Shown one piece after another: positions 6,015 through 13,460 of a DNA stretch of 19,419 nucleotides. Location of the stretch: the NCBI GenBank assembly GCA_023249955.1, contig JAHFBR010000005.1, positions 1 to 19,419 of the forward strand. The letters run 5' to 3'. Both the position numbers and the translations under genes were made by a program. The stretch is from a bacterium. Its GTDB lineage: Bacteria > Babelota > Babeliae > Babelales > RVW-14. The stretch's first letter is position 1. The number at the start of each line of letters is the position of its first letter. The notes under the pieces were generated by a model that saw only the letters and a program-made list of their open reading frames with translations, did not search any database and was not told where the DNA came from.

Positions 6015-7457
6015 ATGAGTAAAATATCTTATGTGCTGACCGTCTGCATCCTGCCATTACTCGCGGCAATACCGCCTACACATGCAATGCCCGTTCAGTC
6101 AGATGCTGGGGCTCCTGCTCCAACACAACCAGCAGCATCATCAATACCATTAACAACTGAAGCATCGATGCCAGCAGCCACAGCGGCACCTGCAGCGGCT
6201 GGAATGCCATCAGCAACTGCACCCGTAACACCAACTCCAGCACCTGCGGCACCCGTGGCCCAAGTCGTTACACCAACCCCTGTTGCTCCAATATCTACCG
6301 CACCAAAACCAAGCGTTTCACCCGATGCTTATAAAAACGATCTTGAAGAGATCAACAAGCAGTTAGCATCGTTGCATGAAACAAAAGCAACACTCAAGAA
6401 ACTGCTCACCAAACTTGATGAAGAGGTGGAAAAAGGTAAAACGCTCGCACTGCAAACACGCAAAAAGAGCATGGAGATTCTGGCACAAACCGCTCCTGAC
6501 GCTGCAAAAAAAATCCGCGATGAAGTAAACCAAAATCTTGATGCACTTTCCAAGGCACAACAGGCGCTACAAAGCGACGTGTTAACACCATTTCAATCAG
6601 CCGCTGATTCTATGCAATCACGCATTCAGGCCGTGCAAGCAAGCATTACACAACTGCAAGCAAAAGGTGTAGCGCTTCAAGCAGCACAGATTGAGCAACA
6701 ACCAACCACAGCACCACAAGCAGCTCCACAGCACGCGTCAAGCTTTCAGTCCTGGCTCTTTTCAGAAAAGAAAGCAAATGAAGAAGTTAAAACAGAAAAA
6801 ACATTTGTTCACTACCTACTCAGCCGCATTGCCGATCTGGTAACCGGCGCCTTGCGCATTTTGTATGTCACCTTTACCACCATCAAAGATGCTCTGTTTG
6901 GCGCTGCACCAAAACCACCGGTCCCAGCAGCACCAACACCATCACATCCAATAATGCCAACAGCACAACCACAACAAGCTGCAGGAGCCACTCCTGCAGC
7001 CCTGACAACTGCAAGCACCAGCACTGATATTACAGGCCTGCTGGATGCGGCAGAAAAAAACATTATCCAAAACGAACGTTCGTACCAAACGTTTTGGCAA
7101 CAGACACAAACCTTGGAGCGGCAGGCAAAAGCCGCTCAACTCACCCTGGCAAGCAATGATGTGGTGCGCAAGCAGCTCACCAACCTTGATCAGTCATTGA
7201 TTTTTAATCTCTATCAACCAACATGGAAAAAGAGCATTCAAGAGGGCTTTAATAGTTTTCTTGATGGCGTCATCTATGCATACAACGCCACCTATTTTTA
7301 TATCACCAGTTTTTATCGTAACTTCATGACACCCGTCGTTCACAAAATTTCGGCCGACGTTCAAGATCGCTTAAAAGAAGAACAAGCCAAGGTCAATCAA
7401 TCCAAGCCTCAACAACAGCCAATGCCTGCAGCCACCGCACCTGCCCCAACGGCATAA
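6015..7457 (+). CDS. Exported coiled-coil protein with two helical domains and Pro/Ala linkers (secreted protein C)
   Basis: No family recognised. 480 residues. The signal peptide MSKISYVLTVCILPLLAAIP with THA before MPV puts cleavage near residue 24. Pro/Ala/Thr linker to about 104. First coiled-coil block about 105-225 (YKNDLEEINKQLASLHETKA onward, with KIRDEVNQNLDALSKAQQAL). A second linker leads to an aromatic/hydrophobic helix about 242-296 (SFQSWLFSEKK, then RIADLVTGALRILYVTFTTI, ending IKDALFGAAP) that parallels the hydrophobic helix and GAP-rich tail of protein A. Third linker 297-338, then a second helical block about 340-445 with WQQTQTLERQAKAAQ and a very aromatic stretch (GVIYAYNATYFYITSFYRNF), and a final Gln/Pro/Ala tail. 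AAGGAGA overlapping the stop of B drives ATG 6015. Probably periplasmic, surface or secreted; the aromatic helices could contact membrane. Confidence 0.88.
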   Translation: MSKISYVLTVCILPLLAAIPPTHAMPVQSDAGAPAPTQPAASSIPLTTEASMPAATAAPAAAGMPSATAPVTPTPAPAAPVAQVVTPTPVAPISTAPKPSVSPDAYKNDLEEINKQLASLHETKATLKKLLTKLDEEVEKGKTLALQTRKKSMEILAQTAPDAAKKIRDEVNQNLDALSKAQQALQSDVLTPFQSAADSMQSRIQAVQASITQLQAKGVALQAAQIEQQPTTAPQAAPQHASSFQSWLFSEKKANEEVKTEKTFVHYLLSRIADLVTGALRILYVTFTTIKDALFGAAPKPPVPAAPTPSHPIMPTAQPQQAAGATPAALTTASTSTDITGLLDAAEKNIIQNERSYQTFWQQTQTLERQAKAAQLTLASNDVVRKQLTNLDQSLIFNLYQPTWKKSIQEGFNSFLDGVIYAYNATYFYITSFYRNFMTPVVHKISADVQDRLKEEQAKVNQSKPQQQPMPAATAPAPTA

Positions 7458-7536
7458 TCGGCTTTAAAAAATAATAAATTTTGCGTACACTAACATCTCA
7501 TCTATCATTCGCATGTAAGCATGAGGAGAGTACGCA

Positions 7537-8940
7537 ATGAAATCAAATATCTTCAGAGAATATGACATTCGCGGAATCGTGGGCAGCGAGCTGGTGCTTG
7601 ATCAGGTCTATGATTTGGCCAAAGCAATAGCAACATTTTGGACACAAAAACATCCTGGCATTACTCAATGCATCGTGGGCAGAGACGGGCGTAGCCATTC
7701 TCTCATCATGCACAGTGCCATCATCAACGCCTTGTGCGACATGGGCTTTGACGTCATCGATGTTGGCATATGCCCAACTCCAGCAGTCTATTTCGCAGTA
7801 CAACATTTTAATCTTCCCACAGCACTGGTCATCACGGCCTCCCACAACCCCAAAGAGTACAACGGCATAAAGATGTGGGGTATCTGGGGTGCTCAGGTAC
7901 AAACAATTAAAAAAATATACCAAGAAAAGAGCTTTGCCGCCCCTGTGCAGGCACGCAATGGCAGTCTCTCGGCACATGCAATTCTGAATGATTATATCGA
8001 TTATCTGGTTGATCACTTCAAGCATTTGAACGGCTTTGGCATTAATGCTATCATTGATTGCGGCAACGGAACGGCCGGTACGGCCATGCCAGAGCTGGTT
8101 AAGCGCATGAACTGGCCCAATGTTAAACTGCTGTTTGCTGAGGTTGATGGAGATTTCCCCAACCACGAGGCAGACCCAACGGTGCCGGAAAACATGACCT
8201 TTGTAGCTGATGCTCTGTGTGAAGATGCAGCACTTGAGGTTGGCTTGGGACTTGATGGAGACTGCGACCGCATGAACCCCATGACCAAGTCTGGGGTCCT
8301 GGTGGCAGGCGATAAGATGCTGGCACTGTTTGCACAAAAGGTGCTGCAAACCAACCCAGGAGCCACCGTGGTATGCGACATCAAAAGCTCGGGAAGCCTG
8401 ATTGATGCACTCAAGCAGTGGGGAGCCAAGCCATGCATTGCACCGTCAGGACACTCACTGATTAAGAAGGCAATGGCCGAAAATAAGGCTCTGCTGGCGG
8501 GCGAACTGAGCTGCCACTTTTTCTTTCATGACCGCTACTTTGGTTATGATGACGGTATCTATGCCGCGCTGCGCACCTTTGAGCTGCTGTATGAAAGTAA
8601 CAAGACACTGGATGAGCTTTTGGAGCGCATCCCGCATAAAATCAGCTCGCCGGAGTTCCGCATTGCCTGCGCCTCAGATGCTGATAAGGCCATTATCGTT
8701 GACCATGTAAAAAATGTTTTTGCACAACGCACCGACTCAGAGCTGATCACCATTGATGGCATTCGTGCCCACATGGCGTATGGCTGGGGATTGGTACGAG
8801 CATCAAATACACAGCCGGTCATCTGTTTGCGCTTTGAATCAGACACGCAGGAGGGGCTGCTGCGCGTAAAAAATGATTTTTATAAACTTTTAACACCCTA
8901 TTTTGATGCACAATTTCTGAAGGATAAAATTGAGCTCTAA
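7537..8940 (+). CDS. Phosphomannomutase/phosphoglucomutase (alpha-D-phosphohexomutase)
   Basis: Interconverts hexose 1- and 6-phosphates (mannose and/or glucose) for nucleotide-sugar and envelope glycan synthesis, through a phosphoserine enzyme. 467 residues, full length. The four domains are seen in order: substrate entry REYDIRG near the start, the catalytic loop TASHNPKEYNGIK with Ser102 as the phosphoserine, the metal loop LDGDCDR (Asp240, 242, 244), the sugar-binding loop GELSCHFFF (Glu323, Ser325, His327), and the phosphate-binding RASNTQPVICLRFES near the C-terminus. The sugar loop normally reads ExSGH; here Gly is Cys326, and the metal loop normally has Gly where Cys243 stands. The choice between PMM and PGM activity cannot be made from sequence. 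GAGGAG before ATG 7537. The end overlaps the start of the endonuclease gene by 11 bases. Confidence 0.93.
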   Translation: MKSNIFREYDIRGIVGSELVLDQVYDLAKAIATFWTQKHPGITQCIVGRDGRSHSLIMHSAIINALCDMGFDVIDVGICPTPAVYFAVQHFNLPTALVITASHNPKEYNGIKMWGIWGAQVQTIKKIYQEKSFAAPVQARNGSLSAHAILNDYIDYLVDHFKHLNGFGINAIIDCGNGTAGTAMPELVKRMNWPNVKLLFAEVDGDFPNHEADPTVPENMTFVADALCEDAALEVGLGLDGDCDRMNPMTKSGVLVAGDKMLALFAQKVLQTNPGATVVCDIKSSGSLIDALKQWGAKPCIAPSGHSLIKKAMAENKALLAGELSCHFFFHDRYFGYDDGIYAALRTFELLYESNKTLDELLERIPHKISSPEFRIACASDADKAIIVDHVKNVFAQRTDSELITIDGIRAHMAYGWGLVRASNTQPVICLRFESDTQEGLLRVKNDFYKLLTPYFDAQFLKDKIEL

Positions 8941-9781
8941 ACACACCATCGGACTTCACTTACGCGTAAAAGACACGCTCGCAAATGTTGTTGCAGAGGC
9001 CAACGAGTTTGGTCTTTCAACTTTTCAGTTCTTTCTTATTCGGCAAAAGGCTACCACCCACATCACACTCAATGCTAAGGATAAAGAGGCCTTTTTGGCC
9101 GCACGACCAAACTTCGGCCCCCTTTTTGTACACAGCTCGTATTGGATCAATCCGGCAACGTGCAACAAAGAGACCTTTGCGTTCTCAAAAATGCTGCTCA
9201 AAAAAGAGCTGCGTATGGCTGCAACACTGGAGCTTGACTATCTAGTACTCCACGCCGGTTCAGCCCGTGGATATCTTTCTTCCCCCAGCGATCCGCAGTC
9301 AAAAAAGGCCGGCATTGCAACGCTTGCCAAGATGTTGAATAGCCTGCTCAAGCAGGAGCGCCAGGTCAAAATTTTGCTTGAAAATAGTGCCCACGGTAAA
9401 AAAACCATTGGAAACGATCTTGAAGATTTTGTTCTGTTAAAAAACGAGCTCGATTTCCCTGAGCGAATAGGCTTTTGTTTTGATACTGCCCACGCCTTTT
9501 CATATGGCTACAACCTGGAACCGGTTGATGAACTGGTAAATATCATCGATCGAACCATGGGCCTGGAGAATCTCAAAGTCATTCACTTTAACGATACCCT
9601 TGATACGCATGGCAGCATGCAGGACCGCCACGCCTTCCCTGGCCAGGGCACGATAGGCAAAGAAGTACTCCAAAAAGTGCTTTCCCACCCCAAGCTGGCC
9701 CCCATCCCTAAGATCATTGAAGGGCCGGTTACCAGCAAAAATACAACAAAAACTGTTCTTGATGAAGTTTTGCGCTGGTAA
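8930..9781 (+). CDS. nfo: Endonuclease IV-type AP endonuclease
   Basis: Cuts DNA 5' to abasic sites in base excision repair; tri-zinc TIM barrel. All nine metal ligands known from E. coli Nfo have counterparts: His68 (FVHSSY), His108 (LVLHAG), Glu151 (ILLENSAHG), Asp185 and His188 (FDTAHAF), His219 (VIHFNDT), Asp232 and His234 (QDRHAFPG), Glu264 (IIEGP). The length of 283 is normal. The start is TTG 8930, supported by AAGGA at 8920-8924 and by the family N-terminus HTIGLHLRV beginning five residues in; no ATG would keep that strand. It overlaps the mutase gene, so translation is probably coupled. The usual HPG near His108 is HAG here. Confidence 0.93.
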   Translation: MSSKHTIGLHLRVKDTLANVVAEANEFGLSTFQFFLIRQKATTHITLNAKDKEAFLAARPNFGPLFVHSSYWINPATCNKETFAFSKMLLKKELRMAATLELDYLVLHAGSARGYLSSPSDPQSKKAGIATLAKMLNSLLKQERQVKILLENSAHGKKTIGNDLEDFVLLKNELDFPERIGFCFDTAHAFSYGYNLEPVDELVNIIDRTMGLENLKVIHFNDTLDTHGSMQDRHAFPGQGTIGKEVLQKVLSHPKLAPIPKIIEGPVTSKNTTKTVLDEVLRW

Positions 9782-9813
9782 AGAAATTTCTATCTGTCCA
9801 CACCCTAGCGCTT

Positions 9814-9841
9814 TTGCTTTTTTCTAGGGCTCATATATACT
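9814..9841 (+). promoter_or_regulatory. Candidate sigma70-type promoter for the 10008 gene
   Basis: TTGCTT at 9814-9819, 16-base spacer, TATACT at 9836-9841. A start near 9848 would give a leader of about 160 bases before ATG 10008. The leader contains the perfect ten-base palindrome CAGTGCACTG and no credible small gene. An imperfect CCCTAG/CTAGGG inverted repeat (about 9803-9828) overlaps the -35 region and could be a weak terminator or operator. Confidence 0.4.
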
Positions 9842-10007
9842 CATAAATATCATTCACGCATAAGATCTTGAAATTATTTCCGTTCATGGGAGGACCATCA
9901 AGGTACCGGCCCATAGTTCACAATCGCGTACGGTAGCCATCAGTGCACTGGCCGATTTTTGTAGAGAAAAAAAATTACTAGGCCATTTGATACGAGGGAG
10001 CATTATT

Positions 10008-10889
10008 ATGTACTTCAACACTCGTAATACTATGAAAAAACTTTTAGCATTTACTCTTGCTGCAGGGGTTACTCTGTCCGCATGTCCGGTTGCACAACCA
10101 GAGATGGCGGCACAGCTGAACATTATCTTGAACGACGAAGCATGCAAACAGGCAATTGCGTTTGTTAAATCCATGCAGTCGACGCTGGAAAAGACCTTAG
10201 AGAGCGAGATGCGCAACAGCCCGCAATTGGCTGATAAAATTTCAGATAACATCACCAATACCCTCATTACCTTCTGCACCCTGGGCGAACTGCTCAAGAT
10301 CAAAAAGTCTAAAGAGCCGCTAATCAAACTCTTTATCGCCTTCTGTGTTGCCTTGGAAACCTTTATTGCCCAAGCAGCCGAGGAGTATAAACACCTAGCG
10401 CCAGAAAGCAAACCGCTCCTGGACAAGCTCGCAAACGCGGTACAACAGTTTAAGGCAAAAATTTGGGGTAGCGTTACCATACAATCTGCCAACAACAATA
10501 GCAATAACGGCCAAAGTATCGATACGCTAGTTGGTACTATCGTTTCAGAGGGTAACGAGCTCATCGCATCTCAACCCTTTGTCAAAGTTAATAACCTGCC
10601 GTTTTCATTAAATATGTTCAGTAACCAGGCAAATCAGTTTAGTGTCCATTTCAAGAACGCTATGGCAAAAACCCTTTCTGCCAGCGAGCTGGCAACGCTA
10701 AGCGACTTCTTCAGCAGCACAGCCTACACAAGGGTCAAGTACAACAAAGAGAAAGTTTTGGGGGCTATCGTCGCCTCTCTTTCTCCTGAAACCAAGCAGA
10801 AGGCTGGCGCCATGCTGGTTCATGCACACAAACAGCTTGCATTACCCGTAGGCACTCTGTTGAAAAAAGTTGAAAGCCTACAAAAATAG
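10008..10889 (+). CDS. Putative lipoprotein or exported helical protein, weakly DUF2059-like
   Basis: 293 residues from ATG 10008, which has GAGGGAG at 9994-10000. An in-frame ATG at 10032 (MKKLLAFTLAAG) is a possible alternative with a cleaner signal peptide. The hydrophobic segment ends in LSAC, a lipobox, with Cys26 as the probable lipidated residue. The mature part is mostly helical, with four further Cys (46, 90, 113 region), a short Asn-rich loop NNNSNNG about 162-168, and near the C-terminus LSASELATLSDFFSSTAYTR, which resembles the xExLxxFYxSPxG part of DUF2059 proteins. That resemblance is by eye only. Flanked by a long leader upstream and a strong hairpin right after the stop, so it looks like a single-gene transcript. 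Not a known enzyme. Confidence 0.75.
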   Translation: MYFNTRNTMKKLLAFTLAAGVTLSACPVAQPEMAAQLNIILNDEACKQAIAFVKSMQSTLEKTLESEMRNSPQLADKISDNITNTLITFCTLGELLKIKKSKEPLIKLFIAFCVALETFIAQAAEEYKHLAPESKPLLDKLANAVQQFKAKIWGSVTIQSANNNSNNGQSIDTLVGTIVSEGNELIASQPFVKVNNLPFSLNMFSNQANQFSVHFKNAMAKTLSASELATLSDFFSSTAYTRVKYNKEKVLGAIVASLSPETKQKAGAMLVHAHKQLALPVGTLLKKVESLQK

Positions 10890-10891
10890 TT

Positions 10892-10916
10892 AATGAAGCT
10901 GCTCTGCAGCTTCATT
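10892..10916 (+). terminator. Strong hairpin after the 10008 gene (no T-tract)
   Basis: Perfect eleven-pair stem AATGAAGCTGC/GCAGCTTCATT with loop TCT, two bases after the stop codon. No run of T follows, so intrinsic termination is doubtful; it may protect the 3' end of the mRNA. Confidence 0.45.
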
Positions 10917-10983
10917 CCGCCGTAGCCTATCCGCCGTCGCTCTACGAGCTATGGCGGGATCACCCTCGCCATTTCTCTGGCGA
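10917..10983. repeat. Second palindrome type (CCGCCGTAGC family)
   Basis: CCGCCGTAGC at 10917-10926 pairs with GCTATGGCGG at 10948-10957 (one G.T wobble). Close behind, TCGCCA (10966-10971) pairs with TGGCGA (10978-10983). Its sequence is unrelated to the TTCGA-type elements elsewhere in the window. It occupies the gap between the 10008 gene and the rplU promoter. Confidence 0.65.
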
Positions 10984-11025
10984 AGGCGAATAATGCAGGC
11001 AGCCGGCCTCTTTTTATCACAATTC

Positions 11026-11053
11026 TAGACATAAAAATAGGCTTTGCTAAACT
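11026..11053 (+). promoter_or_regulatory. Candidate promoter for rplU
   Basis: TAGACA at 11026-11031 (one base from TTGACA), 16-base spacer, TAAACT at 11048-11053. The implied leader before ATG 11145 is about 85 bases. It lies just after the palindromes that close the previous transcript. Confidence 0.38.
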
Positions 11054-11144
11054 ACTAAGACATCGTGCCATTAAGAATATTACTGGTAGAAAACTTACAA
11101 AAATTATCACTGTATTCATCTGGATCTAGAAAGGCCAAAAAACC

Positions 11145-11483
11145 ATGAAAACAGCACCGAAACCAGCATTTAACCAATATGCAATTTTCCAAACTGGTGG
11201 AAAGCAATACCAAGCAATCCCTGGAAAGACGGTTGCTATAGAAAAAATTGAAGGAAACGCTGGTGATAAGCTTTCTTTCAGTGAGGTGGTTTTTAAAAAA
11301 TCTAGTGACAATAAATTTGAGTTTGGACAACCATATCTCAAAAACTCGGCGGTGAAAGCAAGTATTGTCAAACAAGCCAAAGGCCAAAAAGTTATTATTT
11401 TTAAATTTCAACGTCGCAAAAAGCGAAGAACCAAAACTGGCCACCGCCAACCAATGACGGTTGTTCGAATCGAAAGTATCTAA
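11145..11483 (+). CDS. rplU: 50S ribosomal protein L21
   Basis: Primary 23S rRNA-binding protein of the large subunit. 112 residues. The N-terminal QYAIFQTGGKQYQAIPGKTV is typical (YAVxxxGGKQYxVxxG), and the C-terminal signature IIFKFQRRKKRRTKTGHRQP with VVRIESI confirms it. The first eight residues (MKTAPKPA) extend beyond most bacterial L21 proteins, which usually begin MYAVI; AGAAAGG at 11129-11135 supports ATG 11145. rpmA (L27), which normally follows rplU, is not here; the next gene is a DEAD-box helicase nine bases on. Confidence 0.96.
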   Translation: MKTAPKPAFNQYAIFQTGGKQYQAIPGKTVAIEKIEGNAGDKLSFSEVVFKKSSDNKFEFGQPYLKNSAVKASIVKQAKGQKVIIFKFQRRKKRRTKTGHRQPMTVVRIESI

Positions 11484-11492
11484 CCATATCCT

Positions 11493-12788
11493 ATGATAAA
11501 AAAACTAAAATTCAACGAACTCGGACTGTCCAAAGAGATTCTTAAAGCCGTGGCTGACATGGGCTTTGAAGAAGCGTCTCCTATTCAATCTGAAGCGATT
11601 CCTATTATTGCACAAGGCACAGATGTTCTTGGTCAAGCGATGACCGGAAGCGGCAAAACAGCCGCCTTTGGTATTCCATTGATCGAAAAAATCGATCCTA
11701 AGCTTCGTGCGCCACAAGCACTTGTTTTGTGCCCAACGCGCGAACTTGCCATTCAAGTTGCAGGCGAAATTAACAAGCTTTCAAAATATGCGCTTGAGTT
11801 GCCTGCGCTACCTATTTATGGTGGACAACCTATTGAGCGTCAAATCCATGCTATCCGCAAGGGTGCACAGATCATTATCGGTACTCCCGGACGCGTCTTG
11901 GATCACCTTGAGCGTAAAACACTTTCGTTCAAAGCGGTTAAAATTGCTGTTCTTGATGAAGCTGACGAAATGCTTGATATGGGCTTTAGAGACGATATTG
12001 AAGCCATTCTCAAAACAACCCCATCAACACGCCAAACACTGCTTTTTTCTGCTACCATGCCGGCAGCCATTCAGTACTTGGCGCGCACCTATCAACGCAC
12101 ACCTCACATCATTAAGATTGCGCACGAAAAGGTTACAGCACCGGCAATTGAACAGTTTTACTTTGAAATCGAATCGTTCAGAAAGCTCGAGCTTTTCACA
12201 CGTTTGATCGATCTGCACAATCCAAAACTTGCTATCGTTTTCTGCAACACCAAGCGTCGCGTTGATGATTTGGTCACCGAACTCCGTTCACGCGGTTACG
12301 CCGTTGATGGTATTCATGGTGACTTGACCCAACAAAAACGTAACAAGGTGATGGACCGCTTTAGAAAAGGTGATGTGGATATCCTGATTGCTACCGACGT
12401 TGCCGCTCGCGGTATCGACGTCAGCAATGTGGAGATCGTATTCAACTTTGATATCCCACAAGACGAAGAAGCTTATGTTCACCGTATCGGCCGTACCGGT
12501 CGTGCTGGTAAATCGGGCAAAGCGTTCAGTCTTGTTGGTGGCAGTGAACAGTATCGCTTCCGCGATATCAAGCGTTACACCAGAGCAGTGATTACCCGTC
12601 TGCCAATTCCTTCATTTCAAGATGTTGAAGAAGTTAAAATCAATAAGCTTCTTGATGTCATCAAAAAAGTGATTGATGAAAGACAGTCGGAGTCATACGC
12701 AAAAATCGTAAACAATCTTGTAAAAGATGATGTTACGGTGGTTGACGTTGCTGCTGCGCTTTTGAAAATGTACATGCGCAAAAAGTAA
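11493..12788 (+). CDS. DEAD-box ATP-dependent RNA helicase
   Basis: Unwinds RNA duplexes in ribosome assembly or RNA decay. 431 residues: the two RecA-like domains plus a short tail of about 60 residues. All motifs are seen: Q motif FNELGLSKEILKAV with PIQ, motif I AMTGSGKT (49-56), Ia PTRELA (81-86), TPGR (131-134), II DEAD (155-158), III SAT (186-188), IV AIVFCNTKRR (247-256), V ATDVAARGIDV (300-310), VI HRIGRTGRAG (330-339). It lacks the long basic or RRM-like C-terminal domain of DeaD/CsdA, so it is closer in size to RhlE/SrmB-type minimal helicases. It starts nine bases after rplU, with no clear Shine-Dalgarno; coupling to rplU translation is likely. It is followed by a palindrome-derived terminator. 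Confidence 0.95.
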   Translation: MIKKLKFNELGLSKEILKAVADMGFEEASPIQSEAIPIIAQGTDVLGQAMTGSGKTAAFGIPLIEKIDPKLRAPQALVLCPTRELAIQVAGEINKLSKYALELPALPIYGGQPIERQIHAIRKGAQIIIGTPGRVLDHLERKTLSFKAVKIAVLDEADEMLDMGFRDDIEAILKTTPSTRQTLLFSATMPAAIQYLARTYQRTPHIIKIAHEKVTAPAIEQFYFEIESFRKLELFTRLIDLHNPKLAIVFCNTKRRVDDLVTELRSRGYAVDGIHGDLTQQKRNKVMDRFRKGDVDILIATDVAARGIDVSNVEIVFNFDIPQDEEAYVHRIGRTGRAGKSGKAFSLVGGSEQYRFRDIKRYTRAVITRLPIPSFQDVEEVKINKLLDVIKKVIDERQSESYAKIVNNLVKDDVTVVDVAAALLKMYMRKK

Positions 12789-12797
12789 GATCATTCG

Positions 12798-12916
12798 TTC
12801 GTATGGTTCGAGACGCACACTTCGTGTGCCCTCACCACGAACGGGGCTAAATCCCGCTCATCCTGAGGAACGAGTCCTGCAAAGGACGAGTGTCTCGAAG
12901 GACATGTGCGGGATTT
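12798..12916. repeat. Interspersed palindromic element 3 (two units of different subtypes, inverted)
   Basis: Unit one (about 12798-12846) has ends TTCGT (12798-12802) and ACGAA (12837-12841), the block GGTTCGAGACG, and an inner hairpin GCACAC/GTGTGC (12815-12829). Unit two (about 12849-12916), in reverse orientation, reads from its own strand as CCTTCGAGACA, variable hairpin around GTCCT/AGGAC, CTCAGGATGAG. So one locus joins a GGT/ACC unit and a CCT/AGG unit. It fills the gap between the convergent helicase and cysteine dioxygenase genes. Confidence 0.85.
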
Positions 12917-12919
12917 TTT
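12849..12919 (+). terminator. Terminator built from palindromic unit, for the helicase gene
   Basis: AAATCCCGC (12849-12857) pairs with GCGGGATTT (12908-12916), enclosing the second repeat unit with its own stem GTCCT/AGGAC, and is followed by six T at 12914-12919. It would end rplU-helicase transcripts. Its last bases overlap the stop codon of the convergent minus-strand gene. Confidence 0.65.
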
Positions 12920-13448
12920 ATTCTTCAACCGGCTTGCCATACATCGTATCATAATGAATCTGCATCTTAACCTTCTGCCCGCATTCCGGCTTGTACACGT
13001 CACATTGCCGATAAGGCCGCGCATACAGATGCAGTGAAACGGCCGGCAGCTCGGTGGGGTTTTCGACTGCATGAATCACGGCCGGACCATCCACAAAGCC
13101 AGGGCCACCCATCATAGAAATGGTCTGATGCACCGTTCCCTCTTTCTCTTCATCATAATTCATAAATTTAAGCGTCCCATCCAATACCCGCATCCAGCAC
13201 TTTGCCCCCTCGTGGCCATGAATGGGGCTTATGTGATGTGGTCCCCAGGCCAGGATAAGTATTTCAAATTCGGGGCTGTGATACACCAAATTACGGGTGT
13301 ACCGGTCGGGCCGATAAAAAATATAGGGGGTAAAAAAATCCAGCAACAGCTCATGCTCGCGGAGCAACGCTGAAACGGGCCCCACTGGAAACTGTTGGGC
13401 TGCCATGCCCTGTAACTGATCAATAAAAAGCTTAATCTGATGGTTCAT
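12918..13448 (-). CDS. Cysteine dioxygenase type I, eukaryote-like active site
   Basis: Oxidises L-cysteine with O2 to cysteine sulfinate, using a mononuclear Fe(II) in a cupin. 176 residues. Iron ligands His77 and His79 (ISPIHGHEG) and His126 (AVIHAVENP) match rat His86, 88 and 140. Tyr50 and Arg52 (RYTRNLV) match rat Tyr58 and Arg60. His140 and Tyr142 (AVSLHLYARPY) match His155 and Tyr157. Cys84, five residues after His79, is in the place of rat Cys93, which forms the Cys-Tyr cofactor; many bacterial homologues have Gly there. The C-terminal pattern with Cys149 and KVKMQIHYDTMYG also follows the animal type. Start: AAGGAGA with ideal spacing before ATG 13448. It diverges from trhO and faces the helicase gene. 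Confidence 0.93.
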   Translation of the reverse strand: MNHQIKLFIDQLQGMAAQQFPVGPVSALLREHELLLDFFTPYIFYRPDRYTRNLVYHSPEFEILILAWGPHHISPIHGHEGAKCWMRVLDGTLKFMNYDEEKEGTVHQTISMMGGPGFVDGPAVIHAVENPTELPAVSLHLYARPYRQCDVYKPECGQKVKMQIHYDTMYGKPVEE

Positions 13449-13460
13449 TCAACTCTCCTT

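Noticed and set aside
7463..7491. TTTAAA, 17 bases, TACACT as promoter of the phosphomutase gene
   Set aside because: Both boxes are weak, and the region is plain AT-rich sequence; not enough to annotate.
7543..8349. Open reading frame of 268 codons on the minus strand inside the phosphomutase gene
   Set aside because: It lies fully opposite a conserved gene, has no Shine-Dalgarno, and its product (Cys/His-rich, no domain) is typical of an antisense shadow.
9884..10564. Open reading frame of 226 codons on the minus strand over the 10008 gene and its leader
   Set aside because: Most of it mirrors a gene with signal peptide and good Shine-Dalgarno; Ser/Leu/Ala-rich composition fits an antisense frame. 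The part over the leader (9884-9980) gave no recognisable domain.
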